A stretch of 64,000 nucleotides of DNA, from contig NZ_FQZK01000001.1 of the NCBI RefSeq assembly GCF_900141985.1, forward strand, positions 496,001 through 560,000, given 5' to 3'. This document shows positions 1 to 8,952 of this stretch, piece after piece (the stretch's first letter is position 1; each line of letters starts with the position of its first letter). The DNA is from Nocardiopsis flavescens (GTDB taxonomy: Bacteria > Actinomycetota > Actinomycetes > Streptosporangiales > Streptosporangiaceae). The translations under genes and the position numbers were made by a program. A model generated the notes under the pieces. The model did not search any database and was not told the origin of the DNA. It saw only the letters and a list, made by a program, of their open reading frames with translations.

Positions 1-55
1 GCTGGCGCTCGCCACGGCGGTGACCTCGCTGCTGTGGTTCCAGCGCCTGCCCTAG
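1..55 (+). CDS. C-terminal end of a truncated upstream gene
   Basis: The window opens inside an open frame that reads LALATAVTSLLWFQRLP and stops with TAG at 53-55. The short hydrophobic tail ending in a basic residue would fit the last membrane helix of a membrane protein. Only 17 codons are visible, so no family can be named. Confidence 0.4.
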   Translation, partial: LALATAVTSLLWFQRLP

Positions 56-107
56 GGGAGGCCGCAGGGCCGTGACGTGCGGCGACGGAGCGTGAGAACT
101 ACAGGCC

Positions 108-123
108 TGTGACCCTGGTCACA
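108..123. promoter_or_regulatory. CRP/FNR-type operator
   Basis: TGTGACCCTGGTCACA is a perfect 16-base palindrome with the TGTGA-N6-TCACA pattern bound by CRP-family regulators. It lies 85 bases before the HAD-Nudix gene pair. A possible -10 box (TAGCGT, 168-173) lies between. Binding is inferred from pattern only. Confidence 0.5.
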
Positions 124-208
124 TCCCTTTCGGTGGGGTTTACCCCTTTTTCGTCATCTTCACGGGTTAGCGTGGGCATGTTTTGTCCTGCCCACCCCTT
201 GAGGAACG

Positions 209-943
209 ATGCCGAACTCACCCGCTGCCCCGACCGCCATCTGCTTCGATCTGGACGACACCCTGATCGACGACCTCGCCGCCTCCTCCGCCGGACTGCG
301 CGCGATCATGGAGCGGATCGGACACCCGGACTTCGGCGCCGCCCGCACCCTGTGGGACGTGCAGACCGAGATCTCCTTCGGGGCCTACCTGCGCGGCGAC
401 CTGTCCCTGGAGGGCCAGCGCCGCGAGCGGGTGCGCGCCCTGGCCGTCCAGGCCGGGCACGCGGGCATCGCCGACCAGCACTGCGACGAGCTGTACCGCA
501 TGTACCTGGACGCCCACCGCTCCGCCTGGCGGGTCTTCCCCGACACCGTGCCCGTCCTCAACGCCCTGGGCTCGGCCGGGTACCGGCTGGCCGTCCTCAC
601 CAACGGCATCGAGGCCCTCCAGCACGCCAAGCTCCAGGCCCTGGAGCTGACCCCCTACTTCCACGCCGTCGTCTGCGCCGACAGCGCCGGCGCCGGCAAG
701 GGCAAGCCCGACCCCCGCATCTTCCACCTCACCGCCCAGCGCCTGGGCGTGGACCCCGCCTCCTGCTGGCACGTGGGCGACCAGATCCAGGCCGACGGGC
801 TGGGCGCCATGGCCTCGCGCATGCGCCCGATCATGATCGACCGGCACCACGGCCGCCGCTACGAGGGCGTCACCAGCGTCCAGAGCCTGGACGAGCTGCT
901 GCGCCTGGTCGGCCTGCCCTCCGCCGCCGCGGGGTCGCTGTGA
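209..943 (+). CDS. HAD-superfamily hydrolase
   Basis: A 244-residue haloacid-dehalogenase-fold phosphatase. The four HAD motifs are present: FDLDDTL at about 13-19 with the nucleophile aspartate, VLTNG near 130, the lysine in GKGKPDP near 165, and HVGDQ with the metal-binding aspartate near 189. A helical cap domain lies between motifs I and II, as in the pyrimidine 5'-nucleotidase and phosphoglycolate phosphatase branch. The substrate cannot be read from sequence. ATG follows GAGGAACG. The next gene starts inside its stop codon, so the two are translationally coupled, and a CRP-like site lies upstream. Confidence 0.85.
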   Translation: MPNSPAAPTAICFDLDDTLIDDLAASSAGLRAIMERIGHPDFGAARTLWDVQTEISFGAYLRGDLSLEGQRRERVRALAVQAGHAGIADQHCDELYRMYLDAHRSAWRVFPDTVPVLNALGSAGYRLAVLTNGIEALQHAKLQALELTPYFHAVVCADSAGAGKGKPDPRIFHLTAQRLGVDPASCWHVGDQIQADGLGAMASRMRPIMIDRHHGRRYEGVTSVQSLDELLRLVGLPSAAAGSL

Positions 944-1701
944 TCCCCGTGCTCCCCCGCCGGGTCACCGCGCACCTGGTCGTCCGCGGGGCCGACGGGC
1001 CCCGCCTGCTGGGCGCCCGCGTCCTGTTCGGCCAGGACCCCGCGGCCCTGGCCCGCGCCCTGGGCGGCCTGCCCGGGGACGCCCCCCTCGTGGCGCTGGA
1101 CGTGATCACCGAGGTCGCCTCCACCCCGGGCCGCGCCCCCACCCCGCTGCACGTGGACCGGGTGGTGTTCGCCACCCCCGACGCCGCCGACGCCTGGCCC
1201 GCGGTGCTCCCCCCGCAGGGACTGGAACCCGGGACGGCCGAACTCGTGCCCGAGGAGCCCGAGCCCGGCGGCGGCCGGCCGCGGCTGCGCCGCATGGCCT
1301 CCTACGGGATCGTCACCGACCCGGGCGGGCGCATCATGCTCAGCCTCATCGCCGACGGCTTCCCCGGCGCGGGCACCTGGCACCTGCCGGGCGGCGGCGT
1401 CGACCCGGGCGAGGACGTGCGCTCGGCGCTGCGCCGCGAGGTCCGCGAGGAGACCGGCCAGGACGGCGTGGTGGGCCGCCTCATCACCGTCTCCAGCCAC
1501 CACCGCGTCCCGCCGAGCGGGCACGAGGTGTACGCGGTGTGGGTGTTCTCCCACGTCCACGTGGCCCGCCCGGTCCCGGCGCGGGTGCTGGAGGAGAGCG
1601 GCTCCACCGCCGACTGCGCCTGGTTCACCCCCGACCAACTGGGCGGCCTGCGCCTGTCGACCACCACCCGGCGCGGCCTGGAGTTCCTGGTCGGCGGCTG
1701 A
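940..1701 (+). CDS. Nudix hydrolase
   Basis: A 253-residue protein with a C-terminal Nudix domain. The Nudix box is at about 149-172 (GGGVDPGE, then REVREETG) and is complete. The first 110 residues carry no motif I recognise. Start GTG at 940 overlaps the stop of the HAD gene by four bases (GTGA). The family hydrolyses nucleoside diphosphates linked to another group. Pairing with a HAD phosphatase suggests removal of phosphate from a damaged or excess nucleotide, but this is inference. Confidence 0.85.
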   Translation: MIPVLPRRVTAHLVVRGADGPRLLGARVLFGQDPAALARALGGLPGDAPLVALDVITEVASTPGRAPTPLHVDRVVFATPDAADAWPAVLPPQGLEPGTAELVPEEPEPGGGRPRLRRMASYGIVTDPGGRIMLSLIADGFPGAGTWHLPGGGVDPGEDVRSALRREVREETGQDGVVGRLITVSSHHRVPPSGHEVYAVWVFSHVHVARPVPARVLEESGSTADCAWFTPDQLGGLRLSTTTRRGLEFLVGG

Positions 1702-1831
1702 CACCGGCCGGCCCGTGTCCGGAGCCCGTCCCCGCGCCTTCGGGCGTCGGCGGTGTCGCGCGGGCCCGGGCGGGAGGCCCCGGGCGGCGACCGACGGCGG
1801 CCCGCCCCCGACGACCGTCCGGAGCCGTCGA

Positions 1832-1902
1832 ACCGGTGAGTGCCCCGATCCGGCCGCCGCGGTCGGTGCGCCCCTTCGACCGGGCGGCCTCCCCTCACCG
1901 GT
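1832..1902. terminator. Nested inverted repeat between convergent genes
   Basis: Three arms nest in one long hairpin: ACCGGTGAG (1832-1840) with CTCACCGGT (1894-1902), GGCCGCC (1852-1858) with GGCGGCC (1883-1889), and GGTCG (1861-1865) with CGACC (1877-1881). It sits between the convergent Nudix and SDR genes and probably stops transcription from both sides. The rest of 1702-1952 shows nothing. Confidence 0.55.
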
Positions 1903-1952
1903 GCCGCCGCCGACACGTGGCGGCCCCGGGGCCTTTCCCCACCGGGTGTCGG

Positions 1953-2714
1953 TCACAGGTCGTACCCGCCGGTGACCTCGATGTTCTGCGCGGTGATCCA
2001 GCGCCCCTCCTCCGAGACCAGGGAGGCGATCACCGTGCCGATGTCGTCGGGCTCGCCCACGCGGCCCAGCGCGGTCCGCGCCGCCAGGGCCGGGAGCACC
2101 TCGGGGAAGCGCTCGAAGGCGTCGTCGGAGATCCGGGTACGGGTCGGTCCCGGGGACACGGAGTTGACCCGGATGCCCCGACCGCTGAGCTCCTTGGCCA
2201 GATACCGCGACATGACGACCACCCCGCCCTTGGCCGAGGCGTAGGCCGAGTAGCCGGCCTCCAGGCCGGTGGCCGCCGACGCGGAACTGCTGGCGGTGTT
2301 CACCACGGCCCCGCCGTCCGCCAGCAGCGGCAGCAGGGTCTGCGTCAGGAAGTACGGGCCCTTGAGCAGGACCCGGGTGAACCTGTCGAACAGCTCCTCG
2401 GTCGTGTCCTCGAACGGTGCCGCCCGGCCGAACCCGGCGTTGTTCACGAGGTGGTCGAACGTGTCGCGCCCCCAGCGCCCGCCCAGTGCCTCGGCCACGG
2501 AGGCCCGGAAGGCCGGGAAGCCCCCCGTTTCGCCGACGTCCAGCGGGAGGGCGACGGCCGTGCCGCCCTCCTCTTCGATCTCGGCCACCGCGTCCAGGGC
2601 CCCCTGCCGGTTGTCGCCGTAGGTCACGATCACCCCGTTCCCCCGCCGGGCGATGTGCACCGCCGCGCTGCGCCCGATACCGGAGCTGCCACCCGTGACA
2701 ATGGCGACCTTCAT
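1953..2714 (-). CDS. Short-chain dehydrogenase/reductase (SDR)
   Basis: A 253-residue classical SDR that uses NAD(P)H to reduce a ketone or oxidise an alcohol. Cofactor motif TGGSSGIG lies at 7-14, NNAG at 91-94, serines near 142-145, and the catalytic YASAK (Tyr158, Lys162) follows. It ends in VTGGYDL, typical of the FabG-like branch. The ATG at 2714 is chosen because AGGGAGAAG lies just before it. The next gene upstream on the same strand is an AraC regulator, 139 bases away. Confidence 0.88.
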   Translation of the reverse strand: MKVAIVTGGSSGIGRSAAVHIARRGNGVIVTYGDNRQGALDAVAEIEEEGGTAVALPLDVGETGGFPAFRASVAEALGGRWGRDTFDHLVNNAGFGRAAPFEDTTEELFDRFTRVLLKGPYFLTQTLLPLLADGGAVVNTASSSASAATGLEAGYSAYASAKGGVVVMSRYLAKELSGRGIRVNSVSPGPTRTRISDDAFERFPEVLPALAARTALGRVGEPDDIGTVIASLVSEEGRWITAQNIEVTGGYDL

Positions 2715-2853
2715 TGTTCTTCTCCCTGAATTCCCCGGCCCCTGGGGCCGTTCCGGTCCGACTCCTCCCATGCAATCAGCGGGGGTCGGACCGGGAGAAG
2801 AACGTTCCTCCCGTTCCCGTGCACGATCCTGCCGGCCCCGTCAGGCGCGCACC

Positions 2854-3759
2854 TCAGGGCAGGGCGGGAGCGGCCGCCGGCCCGGACAGGCGCAGGCGGG
2901 CGGCGTCCTCACCCGGGGGCACCCCGAACCGGCGCCGGTACTCCCGGCTGAACTGCGAGGGGCTGTCGTACCCGACGCGGTGGCCGACCCCGGCGACGTC
3001 GCGGGGGCGGGTGGCCAGCAGCAGCCGGGCCTCCTGCAACCGGATCTGCTTCTGGAACTGGATGGGGCTCATCGCGGTCACCCCGCGGAAGTTGCGGTGG
3101 AAGGCGGACACGCTCATGCCCGACAGCCGTGCCACCTCCTCCACCCGGAACGGCTCGGCGTAGTTCTCCCGGATCCACCGCACCGCCCGCGCGATGTGGC
3201 TGAGCCCGCTGTCGGCCAGGCCCAGCTGGCGCACGGTGCCGCCCTGGTCCCCGGTGATCAGCAGCCAGAGGATCTCGCGCCGGACCAGCGGGGCGAGCAC
3301 CGCCCGGTCACGGGGGCGGTCGAGCAGGCGCAGCAGCCGGACCACGGCGTCGATCAGCTCCTCGGAGGCGTCGCTGACGGCGATGCCCGGCGGCGCGCCC
3401 GTCCCGACGCGCGGCAGGTCGCCGGGCCCGGCCCGCAACAGCACTTCGGCGATGAGGGCGGGGTCCAGGGCCATCCCGAAGCCCAGCGCCGGACGGTCCG
3501 GGGAGGCCCCGGCGAACCGGCCGGTGACGGGCAGGTCGACCGAGGCGACGAGGTACTGCCCGGCGCCGTACTCGTGGATCCGGTCGCCGAGGGCGAGGTG
3601 TTTGGCGCCCTGGGCGATGACCGCCAGCACCGTTCCGAACATCGACGGCGCCGGCGGAGCCGCGCGGTCGACCCTGGAGACGAACACGCCGTCGAGGGCT
3701 GTGGTCCAGTCGGGTCGGGCGTGTCGGGCCAGCAGGGAGCGGAGCTCGTCGAGAGGCAT
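2854..3759 (-). CDS. AraC-family transcriptional regulator
   Basis: A 301-residue protein with an N-terminal AraC_N-like sensing domain and a C-terminal pair of HTH motifs (about 190-290; FRVEEVARLSGMS and VGYDSPSQFSREYRRRFG). It is divergent from the monooxygenase-esterase pair and upstream of the SDR gene, so all three are likely targets. A TGTAAT box ends six bases before the ATG (complement of 3766-3771), and no ribosome site is visible, which suggests a leaderless message. The inducer is unknown. Confidence 0.85.
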   Translation of the reverse strand: MPLDELRSLLARHARPDWTTALDGVFVSRVDRAAPPAPSMFGTVLAVIAQGAKHLALGDRIHEYGAGQYLVASVDLPVTGRFAGASPDRPALGFGMALDPALIAEVLLRAGPGDLPRVGTGAPPGIAVSDASEELIDAVVRLLRLLDRPRDRAVLAPLVRREILWLLITGDQGGTVRQLGLADSGLSHIARAVRWIRENYAEPFRVEEVARLSGMSVSAFHRNFRGVTAMSPIQFQKQIRLQEARLLLATRPRDVAGVGHRVGYDSPSQFSREYRRRFGVPPGEDAARLRLSGPAAAPALP

Positions 3760-3944
3760 GCCCCGATTACAGCACGCGGCGGCAGGCTCCTCCCCTGTTC
3801 GAGAGGATCATGCAAGACCGAGAGAGTATGTCGCTACCTTTCCCCGCCTGCGGTCGATGGAATGGCGACAAGGAATTCCGGAGGGCGCGTCAGCCCGGAA
3901 GGGCATTCCCCGACCTGTCATTACCCCAAGCGCAGGAGAAAACC

Positions 3945-4262
3945 ATGGACGTCGGCTACGGATTCAGCGCCACCCTGACCGCCCGCCCCGGAAAGGGCGG
4001 GGAACTGGTCGCCCTGCTGCTGACCGGCCTGGACGAGGGCGGCCCGGGAGCGAGCGAGCACTGCGCGGTCTACCTCGTCTCGCGTTCGGCCTCCGACCCC
4101 GACACCGTGCACGTCATCGAGGGCTGGACCAGCGAGGACGACCACCACCGGATCTTCGCGGGCGAGGCCGCACAGGCCATCGTGGCGCGGGTCCAGGGGC
4201 TGCTGGCCCGGGAGTCCGCGTACACGGACCACGTCCCCGTCGGCGGCAGGGCCGCCTTCTGA
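3945..4262 (+). CDS. Antibiotic-biosynthesis-monooxygenase (ABM) domain protein
   Basis: A 105-residue single ABM-fold protein (ferredoxin-like alpha+beta). Members are small cofactor-free or haem-degrading monooxygenases and quinone-directed enzymes such as YgiN. Typical features are the N-terminal FSATLTARPGKGGELVALL, the central VYLVSRSASDPDTVHVIEGW, and SEDDHHRIFAGE. ATG at 3945 follows GCAGGAGAAAACC. It is followed after 47 bases by an esterase gene and is divergent from the AraC gene, pointing to a small AraC-controlled unit for oxidised or aromatic compounds. Confidence 0.8.
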   Translation: MDVGYGFSATLTARPGKGGELVALLLTGLDEGGPGASEHCAVYLVSRSASDPDTVHVIEGWTSEDDHHRIFAGEAAQAIVARVQGLLARESAYTDHVPVGGRAAF

Positions 4263-4309
4263 GACCGATCGCCCCGGACCCGCCCGACCCGCACGCAGAG
4301 GAACCCGCC

Positions 4310-5299
4310 ATGGCACCGCCCCGCCCCGCCACCGACCCCGAACTGAGCGCGCTGCTCGCCGACCTGCCCCTGACCACCGACCTCGACCCCGGGATGCTCG
4401 CGATGCTGCGCGCCCTGCCGCCGACCCCGATCGAGACGCTCCTGGCCGGCCGGGCGGCCGAGCACTCCGAGGTCGTCCTCCCCACCCCGGACGGAGCGCG
4501 GATCACCCTCTCGGTGTTCCGCCCCTCGGGGGCCGACCGCCCCGCGGCGGCACCGTGCATTTACTGGATGCACGGAGGAGGCATGGTCATGGGCGACCGC
4601 TTCTCCCAGATCGACCTCCCCCTGGAGTGGCTCGACCTGTTCGGCGCCGTCGTGGTCTCCGTGGACTACCGGCTGGCACCGGAGGCCACCGGCACCACCC
4701 CGGTCGACGACTGCCTCCGGGGCCTGCGCTGGGTCGTCGGGCACGCGGCCGAACTGGGCGTCGACCCCGACCGGGTGATCGTCGCGGGCGCCAGCGCGGG
4801 CGGGGGCCTGGCCGCCGGGGTCTGCCTGGCGGCGCGTGAGGAGGGTGCCCCCGCCATCGCCGCCCAGGTGCTCGTCGGTCCCATGCTCGACCACCGCAAC
4901 GACACCGTCTCCAGCCACCAGTACTCCGGCGGCCCGGGCGTGTGGACCCGGGAGAAGAACGCGTTCGGCTGGCGCTCCCTCCTGGGCGACCCCACCGACG
5001 GCGACGTGCCCGCCCGCGTATCACCCGCCCTGGCCGAGGACCTCTCGGGGCTCCCGGCCGCCTACATCGACACCGGTTCGGCCGAGGTCTTCCGCGACGA
5101 GGACGTCGCCTACGCCGCGGGGATCTGGGCGGCCGGCGGTCAGTGCGAGCTGCACGTGTGGTCGGGGGGCTTCCACGGGTTCGACGCGCTGTACCCGCGG
5201 GCCCGCGTCTCGGCCGCGGCCCGCCGGACGCGCAACGACTGGCTCGCCCGGCTCCTGGCCCCGGCCGCCCGGGCGAGTGGTCTCCAGGGGGCGCGGTGA
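4310..5299 (+). CDS. Alpha/beta hydrolase, hormone-sensitive-lipase family
   Basis: A 329-residue esterase/lipase. The HGGG oxyanion motif is at 88-91, the nucleophile serine in GASAGG at 162, the acid near Asp263 (AEVFRDED), and the histidine at 289 (GGFHGFD), so the triad is complete. It probably cleaves short acyl esters. No signal peptide is visible, so it acts in the cytoplasm. It lies directly behind the ABM gene in the AraC-linked group. The next 190 bases to the permease gene show no feature. Confidence 0.88.
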   Translation: MAPPRPATDPELSALLADLPLTTDLDPGMLAMLRALPPTPIETLLAGRAAEHSEVVLPTPDGARITLSVFRPSGADRPAAAPCIYWMHGGGMVMGDRFSQIDLPLEWLDLFGAVVVSVDYRLAPEATGTTPVDDCLRGLRWVVGHAAELGVDPDRVIVAGASAGGGLAAGVCLAAREEGAPAIAAQVLVGPMLDHRNDTVSSHQYSGGPGVWTREKNAFGWRSLLGDPTDGDVPARVSPALAEDLSGLPAAYIDTGSAEVFRDEDVAYAAGIWAAGGQCELHVWSGGFHGFDALYPRARVSAAARRTRNDWLARLLAPAARASGLQGAR

Positions 5300-5490
5300 C
5301 GACACGCGACCGCGCTCCGCCTCCGGACCGACCCGCCGCCCGGCCGCCCACGTGCGGGCGGTGGACCCCGCCCCCGCGCAGTGCGCCCGCTCCCGCGCCG
5401 CCGTCGAGCACTCCGGCCCGGACGGTGCCGCGTTCACGGGCGGCACACCCGGTGCTCCGATCCCCGACCGCACCGGTCGCCGAACAGTCC

Positions 5491-6762
5491 CTACTCCCCC
5501 GCTCGGGCGGACAGGCGGTCGCGCACCCACCACAGGGCCGCTCCCACCGCGAGCACCGCGGCGCCGACCGCGACCGCTCCCAGCGGCAGGCTGCACGCCA
5601 GCACCACGCACCCCACCAGGCCGCCCAGCGGCACCGGGAGCGGCGGGCGGGGCTCGTCGGGCCCCAGCCGCAGCGCGGAGGCGTTGGCGATGGCGTAGTA
5701 CACCAGCACCCCGAACGCCGAGAAGGAGATCGCCCCCGCCAGGTCGGTGAACAGCACCAGGCCCACCACGATCGCGGCGATCAGCGCCTCCGCGTACACC
5801 GGCACCCCGTGCCGTCCGCCGAGCCGCGCCAGCACCCGGGGCAGGTGCCCGTCCGCGGCCATCGCCGCGGTCGTGCGGGTGACCCCCATGAGCAGGGTGA
5901 TCAGCGCCCCCAGGCAGGCCACCGCGGCCCCGGCGGCCACCACCGGGGCCGCCCAGTCAAGCCCGGCGACCCGCACCACGTCCACCAGCGGCGCCGTGGA
6001 GTTGATGAGCCGCTCCCGGCCCAGGACGATGAGCGTCCCGGTACCCACCACCAGGTAGATCAGCAGCACCCCGCCCAGGGACAGGGCGATGGCGCGCGGG
6101 ATGGTCGTCGCCGGGTCGCGGACCTCCCCGCCCAGGGTCGCCACCCGGGCGTACCCGGCGAACGCGAAGAAGACCATCCCGGCGGCGCCCAGGACCCCGA
6201 AGGACCCCGGCCAGGGCCCGAGTCCGTCGACCTCCGCGACGGCGGCCAGCCGCCCGCTCGCCAGCATGGCGACCACCACACCGGCCAGGACCGCCAGCAC
6301 CGCGGCCAGCAGGACCTTGACCACGGCCGTGGAGCGGCGGACCCCCCGGTAGCCCACGGCGGTCATCGCCACCACGGCGGCGGCCGCCACGGGTCTCTCC
6401 CAGCCGGGCAGCACGTAGGCGGCGAAGGTCAGCGCCATCGCCGCGCAGGAGGCCAGCTTGCCCACCACGAACGACCAGCCGGCCAGGTAGCCCCACAGGT
6501 CGCCCAGCCGCTCCCGGCCGTACACGTAGGCACCGCCCGACTCCGGGTGGCGGGCGGCCAGGCGCGCGCAGGACACGGCGTTGCAGTACGCCACCAGGCC
6601 GGCGATGAGGATCGCCACGGGCAGCCACGCCCCGGCCCCCTCGGCCGCGGGGGCGAACACCGAGAAGACCCCGGCTCCCAGCATCGCGCCCGCACCGATG
6701 GCGACCGCGTCGACGGTGCCGAGAACCCGGGAGGGTCCGGCCTGCGGTGATGAGGTGGTCAA
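5491..6762 (-). CDS. APC-family amino acid/polyamine permease
   Basis: A 423-residue integral membrane transporter with about twelve hydrophobic segments. The first helix has the APC signature GAGAMLGAGVFSVF, and the sixth region reads MVFFAFAGYARVATLGGE, which is typical of amino acid permeases. The start is TTG at 6762 because AAGGAG lies eight bases before it; the open frame runs on upstream without meaning. It stands alone. The substrate is not predictable. Confidence 0.85.
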   Translation of the reverse strand: MTTSSPQAGPSRVLGTVDAVAIGAGAMLGAGVFSVFAPAAEGAGAWLPVAILIAGLVAYCNAVSCARLAARHPESGGAYVYGRERLGDLWGYLAGWSFVVGKLASCAAMALTFAAYVLPGWERPVAAAAVVAMTAVGYRGVRRSTAVVKVLLAAVLAVLAGVVVAMLASGRLAAVAEVDGLGPWPGSFGVLGAAGMVFFAFAGYARVATLGGEVRDPATTIPRAIALSLGGVLLIYLVVGTGTLIVLGRERLINSTAPLVDVVRVAGLDWAAPVVAAGAAVACLGALITLLMGVTRTTAAMAADGHLPRVLARLGGRHGVPVYAEALIAAIVVGLVLFTDLAGAISFSAFGVLVYYAIANASALRLGPDEPRPPLPVPLGGLVGCVVLACSLPLGAVAVGAAVLAVGAALWWVRDRLSARAGE

Positions 6763-7004
6763 CAGGGCGTCTCCTTGGCTGATGGACGTCGGCGGCGGGC
6801 CCCGCGGCCCGTGGTCTCCTTCCCGTTCGACGCTTCGAGTGTGCCCGATGCCGGTGACCACCGGGTGCGTTCCCCCGGTGGCGGGGATGGCCGCTTCCGG
6901 TCCGGGGGGTGTCGGGGACCGGCCGGGCGGGCACGGGCGGGCCCCCGGCCCCCGAGGGGTCCGGGGGCCCGCCCCCGTGTCCGCGGCGCCCGGGCCGGCC
7001 CGGA

Positions 7005-7283
7005 TCAGGTGGGCCGCCACGGGGTGCCGGTGTTGTCGTTGATGTCCTCGGCGGCGACCTGGCGGAGCTGGCGCGACAGGTCCGACAGCGCCCGCGACAC
7101 GGCGAGCTCCTCGCCGATCTCGGGGACGTCCATGTCCATCGGGTGCTTGCGGGCCATCCCGTGGCCCCGCAGCGCCGTGCCGTCGTCGGCGACCACGCCC
7201 ACCTCCGCCCAGGTCCGGGCGGCCTCGCCCTCGTTCTCCTCTGAGACCACGACGTCGACGTTCCAGCGCTTGGTCGTGTGCAT
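7005..7283 (-). CDS. DUF1876 domain protein
   Basis: A 92-residue protein. MHTTKRWNVDVVVSEE, the GHGMARKHP segment and the pattern ELAVSRALSDLSRQL match the small actinobacterial DUF1876 family, which has a dsRBD-like fold and no known function. ATG at 7283 follows GGAGGGGGC. It is monocistronic and lies about 240 bases from the permease gene. Confidence 0.75.
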   Translation of the reverse strand: MHTTKRWNVDVVVSEENEGEAARTWAEVGVVADDGTALRGHGMARKHPMDMDVPEIGEELAVSRALSDLSRQLRQVAAEDINDNTGTPWRPT

Positions 7284-7608
7284 CTGCGCCCCCTCCGGGC
7301 TCGTCCCGGCCCCGCGCCGGGTGGGTGATCCGCTGTGCGCGCCCGGCCCGGACGGGACCGGGGCGCCGTGCCCCGCCGGCTCCCCCGCGCCCCGCGTCGG
7401 TGGCGGGGCCGGGAGGGCGCCCGCGCGCCGGCCTCCCGGCGGCCGGGGCCCGCGGCGTGTCCCCACGGGGTTCCCGGCGGCCGTGGCCGGCTAACTCCAT
7501 CTTCGGCACCCTTCGCCCCTCCGCGGCCGGGCTTGGCGTGTCGTTTCCCCGCTCATGCGAGGTTTTTGCCGGGGCCGGGCGGCCCGTCGGTGCTGGTAGC
7601 GTCACGGC
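7284..7608. other. Intergenic region between divergent genes
   Basis: These 325 bases separate the DUF1876 gene (minus) from the methyltransferase gene (plus). The only sign I can support is TAGCGT at 7597-7602, six bases before the GTG start of the methyltransferase, which fits a -10 box of a leaderless transcript. Confidence 0.4.
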
Positions 7609-8244
7609 GTGGCCCAGCACTACTTCGACTCCGACCCGGACGCCCCCAGCCGTCCCTCCACCGCGGACCTGGTCCTGCCCGACCTGCACCTGCGGCTGCA
7701 CACCGACCGCGGCGTGTTCTCCCCCGACAAGGTGGACCTGGGCACCCGGGTCCTGCTGGAGACCGTCCCCGCCCCGCCCCCCGGCGGGCGGCTGCTGGAC
7801 GTGGGCTGCGGCTACGGCCCGATCGCGCTGACGCTGGCCTCCCGGGCGCCGGGCGCCCGCGTGCTGGGCGTGGACGTGAACTCCCGCGCGGTGGGCCTGG
7901 CCCGCCGCAACGCCGCCGCCCACGGGCTGGGCAACGCGGACTTCGCGGTCGTCACCCCCGAGGGGGAGCCCGCGCAGGAGGACGCCCCCGACCTGGCCGG
8001 GCCCTTCGACGCGCTCTGGTCCAACCCCCCGATCCGGGTCGGCAAGGACGTCCTGCACACCCTGCTGCGGGTGTGGCTGGGACGGCTGTCCGAACAGGGC
8101 ACCGCCCACCTGGTCGTCCAGCGCCACCTGGGCGCGGACTCGCTGCACAAGTGGCTGGAGCAGCAGGGGTTCCCGACCGAGCGGGCCGCGTCCCGGGCGG
8201 GCTTTAGGGTGCTGGCCGTGCGCCGCGGACCGGCCCCCACCTGA
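7609..8244 (+). CDS. Class I SAM methyltransferase, RsmC/RlmG type
   Basis: A 211-residue methyltransferase. The SAM-binding motif DVGCGYG is at 64-70, the second acidic site is in VLGVDVN, and the catalytic NPPIRVGK is at 139-146. NPP with this context is the hallmark of guanine-N2 rRNA methyltransferases (RsmC, RlmG). It has only one methyltransferase domain, as in the short bacterial homologues, whereas E. coli RsmC has two. The GTG at 7609 has no ribosome site but has TAGCGT six bases before it, so a leaderless message is likely. The next gene is another RNA methyltransferase. Confidence 0.85.
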   Translation: MAQHYFDSDPDAPSRPSTADLVLPDLHLRLHTDRGVFSPDKVDLGTRVLLETVPAPPPGGRLLDVGCGYGPIALTLASRAPGARVLGVDVNSRAVGLARRNAAAHGLGNADFAVVTPEGEPAQEDAPDLAGPFDALWSNPPIRVGKDVLHTLLRVWLGRLSEQGTAHLVVQRHLGADSLHKWLEQQGFPTERAASRAGFRVLAVRRGPAPT

Positions 8245-8366
8245 GGCGATCGCCCCCGCGGTGCCCGCCCGCACGTGCGCGCCGGGGGCGCGCCCGGTAC
8301 CCTGGTGCGCACACCCGGACACGGGTGCGACCATCCACGCCGATCCCGCCGAGGAACACACCGCAG

Positions 8367-8927
8367 TTGAGCACGCAGTTGCGCCCCACCGACGTCAAAC
8401 GCCTGAACCGCCAGTGGCGCAGGAGCACCGAGGGGCGCCTCGCCCTGATCGTCGAGTCGGTCACCCAGCCCTACAACCTGGGCTCGATCCTGCGCACCTG
8501 CGCGACCCTGGGCGTGGACCGCCTGTGGCTGGCGGGCAACAGCGCCGACCCGCTGGACCCCAAGGTCGGCAAGACCGCCCTGGGCACCGCCGCCAAGGTC
8601 GACCACGTCCGGGCCGGCTCCACCGCCGAGGCGCTCTCCGCCGCCCGCGCGGACGGGTACAGGGTGGTCGCCCTGGAACTGGCCACGGGGGCCGTGCCCC
8701 TGCACGTCGCCCCGCTGGAGGGCGACGTGTGCCTGGCCGTGGGCGCCGAGGACCACGGGTGCTCCCCCGCCCTGCTGGCCGGCGCGGACGCCCTCACGTA
8801 CATTCCCCAGATCGGGCGGGTGGGATCGCTGAACGTGGCCGTGGCCACCGCGATCGCGCTCGCCGAGGCCCGCCGTCGCGAGTGGGCCTCATCCGGTGGT
8901 GAGACGGACGCTCCGATCGGGAAGTAG
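8367..8927 (+). CDS. SpoU/TrmH-family RNA 2'-O-methyltransferase
   Basis: A 186-residue SPOUT (trefoil-knot) methyltransferase. All three family motifs are present: motif 1 QPYNLGSILRTCATLG near 34-49, motif 2 LAVGAEDHG, and motif 3 IPQIGRVGSLNVAVATAIAL near the C-terminus. It methylates a ribose in tRNA or rRNA. I place the start at TTG 8367, ten bases after GAGGAA; an ATG at 8325 is in frame but upstream of that site. It follows an RsmC-like gene on the same strand. Confidence 0.8.
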   Translation: MSTQLRPTDVKRLNRQWRRSTEGRLALIVESVTQPYNLGSILRTCATLGVDRLWLAGNSADPLDPKVGKTALGTAAKVDHVRAGSTAEALSAARADGYRVVALELATGAVPLHVAPLEGDVCLAVGAEDHGCSPALLAGADALTYIPQIGRVGSLNVAVATAIALAEARRREWASSGGETDAPIGK

Positions 8928-8932
8928 GAACG

Positions 8933-8952
8933 GGCGGGAACTTTCCCCCGCC
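8933..8952 (+). terminator. Hairpin terminator after the trmH-like gene
   Basis: GGCGGG (8933-8938) pairs with CCCGCC (8947-8952) and is followed by a T-rich stretch (TTCCTTCGTCCTT). Confidence 0.5.

Noticed and set aside
5491..8361. A 956-codon frame on the minus strand read as one protein
   Set aside because: Only the last 423 codons encode the permease; the front part runs antisense to other genes and the TTG at 6762 has the ribosome site.
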